Origin: JAFGPF01 sp964500415 | GTDB taxonomy: Bacteria; Chloroflexota; Dehalococcoidia; Dehalococcoidales; RBG-16-60-22 | Direction: 5' to 3' | Length of the DNA stretch: 64,000 nt | Assembly: GCA_964500415.1 (NCBI GenBank) | Contig: CAZCOB010000006.1 | Span: forward strand, 1 to 64,000 | In this document: piece by piece, positions 59,766-64,000 of the stretch | How positions within the stretch are numbered: position 1 is the first letter of the stretch | Layout of the letters: each line of letters begins with the position of its first letter | The notes under the pieces: model-generated | Seen by the model: the letters and a program-made list of their open reading frames with translations, nothing else | What the model was told of the DNA's origin: nothing | The model's database searches: none | Position numbers and translations under genes: made by a program

Positions 59766-60053
59766 GTGACCGACGAAGAACTGGAAAATCTAACGCAGGA
59801 GCTATCGGGGCAGATTGAGCAGCTGTCCGACGACCCCGAAAAGCCGCTGGTCCGGAAAGAAAGGAAGCATAAACTCGTCCTTCAGGCCAGGCGCCAGGCA
59901 CTCGACAGGGTAAAAGAAGCCAGGGGAAAGGGCGATCTCAATCAGGAAATTAAGGCCAATATTGACTACACCCTGCTGACCGATTACGGAGAGAAAAACA
60001 TATTTTTGTATAATTTCATGAAATCGCGACTGTACTGGTGGCAGGGGATTTGA
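59766..60053 (+). CDS. Small charged protein of unknown function downstream of secA
   Basis: The 95-residue protein starts at a GTG behind GGAAGGTAAG. It is mostly helical and charged (EELENLTQELSGQIEQL, RKERKHKLVLQARRQALDRV) and ends NFMKSRLYWWQGI. It has no signal peptide or membrane segment, and a coiled coil is likely around residues 1-25. I recognise no family. It starts 6 bases after secA and is followed closely by the next gene, so it belongs to the secA transcript. Confidence 0.65.
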   Translation: MTDEELENLTQELSGQIEQLSDDPEKPLVRKERKHKLVLQARRQALDRVKEARGKGDLNQEIKANIDYTLLTDYGEKNIFLYNFMKSRLYWWQGI

Positions 60054-60067
60054 GGGGGGGACTGCCC

Positions 60068-60355
60068 ATGAAAAACTCAGAAATCGCCGCCGTTTTTAAT
60101 GACATCGCGGAGATGCTCATCCTCAAGAAGGATAACATCTTCAAGATACGGGCATACCAGAAGGTCGCCCGCGCCATTACGGAGCTATCCGTGCCCGTCG
60201 AGAGGCTTGTCGCCGAAAATAGAATAAATGAAATCCCCGGGGCGGGTGAGGCGATAACCAAGAAGATTACCGAGCTGGTCACCACCGGCAAGCTCGACTA
60301 TTACGAAAGACTAAAAGCGGAATTCCCGGAGCGGACGCATTCGGCTCAGGTTTAA
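60068..60355 (+). CDS. Stand-alone PolX N-terminal (8-kDa, HhH) domain protein
   Basis: From the ATG at 60068 the protein is 95 residues and corresponds to the N-terminal lyase/HhH domain of PolX-type DNA polymerases: SEIAAVFNDIAEMLILKKDN, IFKIRAYQKVARAITEL and the hairpin EIPGAGEAITKKITELV. The polymerase and PHP exonuclease domains (nearly 500 residues) are absent and the stop is followed by another gene. It may bind DNA gaps or be a decayed PolX. The frame extends upstream to 60038, but the ATG at 60068 starts exactly at the domain. Confidence 0.75.
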   Translation: MKNSEIAAVFNDIAEMLILKKDNIFKIRAYQKVARAITELSVPVERLVAENRINEIPGAGEAITKKITELVTTGKLDYYERLKAEFPERTHSAQV

Positions 60356-60363
60356 GAGGTAAC

Positions 60364-61104
60364 ATGGCAGAGACGAAGAATTTTTTAGTCCCACCTGAAG
60401 CCGCCTCGACTGGAGACGCCGAAGCCATCGACTATTTAAAGCAGGCAATTGCCAAAGGCCGGCACTGGTATCTCGCCTTGCTCGGTGCCATCGGACTGTG
60501 GACCAGCGCCGAGGAAGACTATCAGGACCGCACTTACCGCTACCTTATCGACGGGGAAGCCTTCGACTGGCTGCTCATGGCGGAACGGCTCTGCCAGACG
60601 GTAGACGGCCTCCTGCCGGAAGATGAAATAAACGCGCTGCTCTTTCGCGGCATACCCCCGCTGGAAATGAGCGCCGGGGAAGTGAAGAATCTCATCGGCG
60701 AACGTAAATACGGCCATTACCTTAATTACTTTTACGGTGTAACCGTCGAAGAGGCCCTGCTACTGGCGGTACAGGAGGAGATAGATAAAGAAAGGCGGGT
60801 GCGGGGCTTTCAGAACAGCGGGGAATCCACCGATGAGTCCTATCAGCGGATTTACAATAAGATACGGGGAGAATTGTTAAAAATGTTCCGGCAGGAAAAA
60901 CGTTACCCCAGATTAAAATCCATCACCCTCACCGAGCAGAAAGAATTTACCTACTGGCTCTTTAAATACCGACTTAAAAGATGTGAAAAAGCAAAAATAG
61001 CCAGCGATACCAAGAAAGCGCTGAGATACCTCAGGCAGCAGTGGCAGAAAAAGGGCATTTCCCAGGTACTGGCCGCTGACATGTCCCACGGCTATTCGGT
61101 CTGA
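60364..61104 (+). CDS. Conserved-looking helical protein of unknown function
   Basis: The 246-residue protein has no signal peptide. It is largely helical: the N-terminal half has KGRHWYLALLGAIGLWTSAEEDYQDR and YLIDGEAFDWLLMAERL, the middle GVTVEEALLLAVQEEIDKERR, and the C-terminal half is basic (YWLFKYRLKRCEKAKIAS, LRYLRQQWQKKG). AGGTAAC lies before the ATG. I recognise no domain. It ends the secA-linked run of plus-strand genes, 8 bases after the HhH gene, and is convergent with the stress-protein gene. Confidence 0.7.
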   Translation: MAETKNFLVPPEAASTGDAEAIDYLKQAIAKGRHWYLALLGAIGLWTSAEEDYQDRTYRYLIDGEAFDWLLMAERLCQTVDGLLPEDEINALLFRGIPPLEMSAGEVKNLIGERKYGHYLNYFYGVTVEEALLLAVQEEIDKERRVRGFQNSGESTDESYQRIYNKIRGELLKMFRQEKRYPRLKSITLTEQKEFTYWLFKYRLKRCEKAKIASDTKKALRYLRQQWQKKGISQVLAADMSHGYSV

Positions 61105-61124
61105 CCGTAATGACGCTTTAGCAA

Positions 61125-61601
61125 TTACTCGTTAATCGTGCCCGCAGGCGCTCGTACCATGAGGACGGGCACGCTGGCACCGCGCAATATCTTATCCGTA
61201 ATACTGCCGAAGGCCAGACGGCGTAACCCTGACCTGCCATGTGTTGACATAGCTATTAAATCCGCATTAATTTCACTGGTGACTCTAAGTATCTCTTCGG
61301 CAGCGTTACCGGTCGTAATCATCATCTTGACAGTGACTCTGGGTTGTTTCAGGGCTTCGCTGGTCTTGGTAAGGTAGTTCTCAACCCTCTGTTTAATAAG
61401 CGTTAGCTCTTCCTCTGAATAAGAAACCGGGGCACTGGCTTCTCCGACCACTACCCAGTGTCGTAGCATGGTTATCACCCCCAGGAGGGTAATTCCTACC
61501 TCGACACCGGGTCCGCATTTCTCAACGAGTTGGTTGATAACCGGCAAAGCGGCCTCACCTACTTTGGAGCCATCCAGCGGAACAAGCACTCTCTCGAACA
61601 T
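61125..61601 (-). CDS. Universal stress protein (UspA family)
   Basis: The 158-residue protein starts FERVLVPLDGSKVGEAALPV and has the late ATP-binding pattern MSTHGRSGLRRLAFGSITDKIL then VPVLMV. This is the nucleotide-binding Usp type. Such proteins are induced in stress and stasis; the exact role is unknown. Its ATG overlaps the valS stop by one base (TAATG), so it is translationally coupled to valS. Confidence 0.93.
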   Translation of the reverse strand: MFERVLVPLDGSKVGEAALPVINQLVEKCGPGVEVGITLLGVITMLRHWVVVGEASAPVSYSEEELTLIKQRVENYLTKTSEALKQPRVTVKMMITTGNAAEEILRVTSEINADLIAMSTHGRSGLRRLAFGSITDKILRGASVPVLMVRAPAGTINE

Positions 61602-64000
61602 TACCTCACCTCCTGCAATCTGGAGCTTTGTTGTTGCAATTTCTCCAGTTTGTCTTTCAAAGTATAGAGTTTTTGTCTTTCCTTTTCAATGACTGTTTTC
61701 GGTGCCCTGGTTAGAAATGTCTTGTCTTCCAGTCTGGCTTCAAGTCGATGAACTTCTGCCTGTGTCCACTCTATTTCTTTCCCGAGCTTTTTCCTCTCCG
61801 CTTCAAGGTCGAGCATGCTGGACATGGGTATGACGATGGTTGCCTGTGAAAGCGGTAACACCAGGGTATTATCTCCCACTTTACTATCAGGTTCGCCTTC
61901 TCGGAAGGTGATGGGATTAGCTTTCGCCAGCGACTTGATGGAGTTGGTATATTGAGAAACTGCTGCGAGCCGGGAAGAGTCGGTGTGTATCGTTGCCGCT
62001 ATCCAGCGGCTGCTTTCTACTCTATACTGAGCGCGGGTATTGCGGATGGAGCGTATTATTTCGATAATGACTTCAAGTTCCTCCTCGGCGGCGGCATCGA
62101 GCATCTTATCATCGGACTCCGGGTAAGCGGCTATCATGATGGAATCTACGTCCATCCACCTCGCGTATTTTTTCAGGTGCTGCCACAATTCCTCGGTGAG
62201 AAACGGCAGGTACGGGTGCAGAAGGCGTAGCGATTTTTCCAGTACATGTACCAGTACCGGCAGTGGCGAGGTGTCGTTTGCCTGCAATCTTATCTTGGCA
62301 AGCTCGATATACCAGTCGCAGTACTCGCCCCACAGGAAATCGTGTATCTGCCTCTGCGCCTCACCGAACTGGAAGCTATCCATGAGGCTGATAACACTGC
62401 CGGTAGTCCGGTTTAGTCGCGAAAGAATCCAGCGGTCTTCCGCCGGGAGAACATCTCTGTCAATATTTCGGCTTACACCTCCCGACTTGACGTTCCTGAG
62501 GACGAATCGCGCGGCGTTCCAGAGTTTGTTGGCGAAATTACGGCCGGCTTCCAGCTTCTCTGTGCTCAGCCGCGAGTCGTTCCCGGCCGACGTCCCCGTC
62601 AACAGGGCGAAGCGCATGGCGTCCGTACCGTATTCCTCAAGTATGTCGAGCGGGTCGATTACATTGTCTCTGGTCTTGCTCATCTTGTCGCCCTTGTCAT
62701 CGCGTATCAGGCCGTGGAGATAGACGGTATGGAACGGGATTTCACCGGTGTTCTCGATACCCAGCATTATCATTCTGGCCACCCAGAAAAACAGGATTTC
62801 GTAGCCGGGGTTCATGACTGTTGTGGGGTAAAAATAGCGGAGGTCTTCGGTATCGTCCGGCCAGCCCAGTGTTGAATGGGGCCACAGGGCGGAGCTGAAC
62901 CATGTGTCCAGCGTATCCGGGTCCTGCTCGATTTTCTTCGAACCGCATTTGGCGCAGGTTGTCGGCGTCTCTATGGATACGGTCAGTTCCTGGCAGTCGC
63001 CGCAGTACCATATCGGTATGCGGTGCCCCCACCATAGCTGCCGGCTGATGCACCAGTCGCGGATGTTCTCCATCCAGTTGAGGTATACTTTGGTGAAGCG
63101 CTCCGGCAGTATCGTCACGCGACCATCTTTTACGACTTCGATGGCTGGCTTGGCTAAGGATTCTATCTTCACGAACCATTGCCGACTGGCGATAGGCTCG
63201 ACGATGGTGTGGCAGCGCTCGCAGTGTCCCACGGCATGACTGTACTCTTCTGTTTTAACGAGCTGCCCGGCTTTTTCCAGGTCCTCCACAATAGCCTTGC
63301 GGCAGTCGTAGCGGTCCATGCCTTTATAAGGCCCCGCGTTCTCGTTCATTGTCACATCCGGATTAAGGATATTTACCAGCGGAAGCCCCTGCCGCTGCGC
63401 CACCTCGAAGTCCACCGGGTCGTGCCCCGGCGTAATTTTCACGGCGCCGGTGCCGAACTCCTTGCTGACGGCTTCGTCGGCGACTATCGGTATCTCACGG
63501 TTAACGGCGGGCAGGATGACCTTTTTACCCACCATTCCCTTGAAACGTCTATCTTCAGGGTTGACGGCCACCGCCGTGTCGCCCAGAATTGTCTCCGGGC
63601 GGGTGGTAGCTACCGTGATAAACTTGTCTTTATGCCCAACGATGGGGTACTTAACGTACCACAGATGACCTTTCAAGTCCTGGTGTTCTACCTCGAGGTC
63701 GGAAAGCGCCGTGCCGCAGCGGGGGCACCAGTTGATGATGCGTTCGCCGCGGTATATCAGCCCTTTGTCATACAGGCGTTTGAAGGTGGTGCGCACCGCC
63801 CGGCTCGAAACCTCATCCATGGTAAAGCGTAAACGGGTCCAATCACAGGAGTTGCCCAGTTTCGTAAGTTGCTGCGTGATGGTCTGGCGGCATTCGGCTA
63901 CCCATTGATGCATTCTCTCCAGGAATTTCTCCCGGCCCAGCTGGTGCCGGTCCAGTCCCTTTTTAGCCAGCTCTCTCTCCACCACTACCTGGGCGGCGAT
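61601..64000 (-). CDS. valS: Valyl-tRNA synthetase (partial, N-terminus outside window)
   Basis: About 800 residues are in the window, reading leftwards from the edge. Visible are the editing domain (TTRPETILGDTAVAVNPED), a zinc-like CPRCGTALSDLE, the class I KMSKT motif (GDKMSKTRDNVIDPLDIL), the anticodon-binding domain, and the C-terminal coiled-coil arm (ERKKLGKEIEWTQAEVHRLE) that marks ValRS. It charges tRNA-Val. The N-terminal HIGH motif must lie beyond base 64000. It is followed by the coupled Usp gene. Confidence 0.96.
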   Translation of the reverse strand: MAAQVVVERELAKKGLDRHQLGREKFLERMHQWVAECRQTITQQLTKLGNSCDWTRLRFTMDEVSSRAVRTTFKRLYDKGLIYRGERIINWCPRCGTALSDLEVEHQDLKGHLWYVKYPIVGHKDKFITVATTRPETILGDTAVAVNPEDRRFKGMVGKKVILPAVNREIPIVADEAVSKEFGTGAVKITPGHDPVDFEVAQRQGLPLVNILNPDVTMNENAGPYKGMDRYDCRKAIVEDLEKAGQLVKTEEYSHAVGHCERCHTIVEPIASRQWFVKIESLAKPAIEVVKDGRVTILPERFTKVYLNWMENIRDWCISRQLWWGHRIPIWYCGDCQELTVSIETPTTCAKCGSKKIEQDPDTLDTWFSSALWPHSTLGWPDDTEDLRYFYPTTVMNPGYEILFFWVARMIMLGIENTGEIPFHTVYLHGLIRDDKGDKMSKTRDNVIDPLDILEEYGTDAMRFALLTGTSAGNDSRLSTEKLEAGRNFANKLWNAARFVLRNVKSGGVSRNIDRDVLPAEDRWILSRLNRTTGSVISLMDSFQFGEAQRQIHDFLWGEYCDWYIELAKIRLQANDTSPLPVLVHVLEKSLRLLHPYLPFLTEELWQHLKKYARWMDVDSIMIAAYPESDDKMLDAAAEEELEVIIEIIRSIRNTRAQYRVESSRWIAATIHTDSSRLAAVSQYTNSIKSLAKANPITFREGEPDSKVGDNTLVLPLSQATIVIPMSSMLDLEAERKKLGKEIEWTQAEVHRLEARLEDKTFLTRAPKTVIEKERQKLYTLKDKLEKLQQQSSRLQEVR

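Noticed and set aside
1..64000. tRNA or rRNA genes, CRISPR arrays, insertion sequences
   Set aside because: None of the gaps contains a cloverleaf-like sequence, CCA end, regularly spaced repeat or transposase fragment that I can recognise.

Overview
The window looks like a stretch of a bacterial chromosome dominated by housekeeping genes. I see no rRNA, tRNA, CRISPR array, transposase or phage gene. Gene content, moderate-to-high GC and zinc-type (C+) versions of ribosomal proteins S4, S14 and L36 fit a member of the Chloroflexota, most likely a Dehalococcoidia-like anaerobe. The anaerobic character is suggested by indolepyruvate:ferredoxin oxidoreductase at the left edge. The taxonomic call is inference from gene content, not from a phylogeny.

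Layout. 1-2390 (minus): iorB (cut by the left edge) and iorA. 2536-4520 (plus): a Fur-family regulator with its own promoter and candidate operator, an overlapping six-helix membrane protein, and an exported protein with caspase-like His and Cys motifs. 4598-7868: a Ca2+-type P-ATPase convergent with an Hsp20 chaperone. 8042-13325: sugar and storage metabolism (otsA, otsB, a nitroreductase, galT, glgC). 13499-17868: small proteins (a CCGHPGEPGC-tailed peptide, a GGCT-fold protein, an AT-hook-like peptide), the methyl-cycle genes ahcY and metK, a REP-like inverted repeat, hairpin-rich repeats and a frameshifted 2TM-domain gene. 17970-20558: phosphohexomutase and phosphoglucose/phosphomannose isomerase.

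20565-41099 (minus) is one ribosomal superoperon, read from right to left: str (rpsL, rpsG, fusA, with no tuf), S10, spc with secY, adk and map, alpha (infA, rpmJ, rpsM, rpsK, rpsD, rpoA, rplQ), then truA, rplM and rpsI, closed by a strong terminator. S3 carries a roughly 215-residue repetitive tail and RpoA an acidic tail.

41151-48139 (plus): two AT-rich small membrane-protein genes abut the shikimate operon aroB-aroD-aroE-aroK-aroA-aroC-pheA. Its genes overlap or abut and carry carbon from DAHP to phenylpyruvate. 48259-49473: an ECF-like sigma factor fused in frame to a bifunctional-nuclease (DUF151) domain. A textbook Shine-Dalgarno and ATG sit exactly at the fusion joint, so two products are likely; this is the most unusual gene of the window. 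49530-53504 (minus): a small unknown protein, rho, a transaldolase-like protein and pyrG. 53742-61104 (plus): glyA, a cysteine-synthase-like remnant, an RNase H-like exonuclease, prs, a DUF2007 protein, secA, two unknown genes and a stand-alone PolX N-terminal domain. 61125-64000 (minus): a universal stress protein and valS, cut by the right edge.
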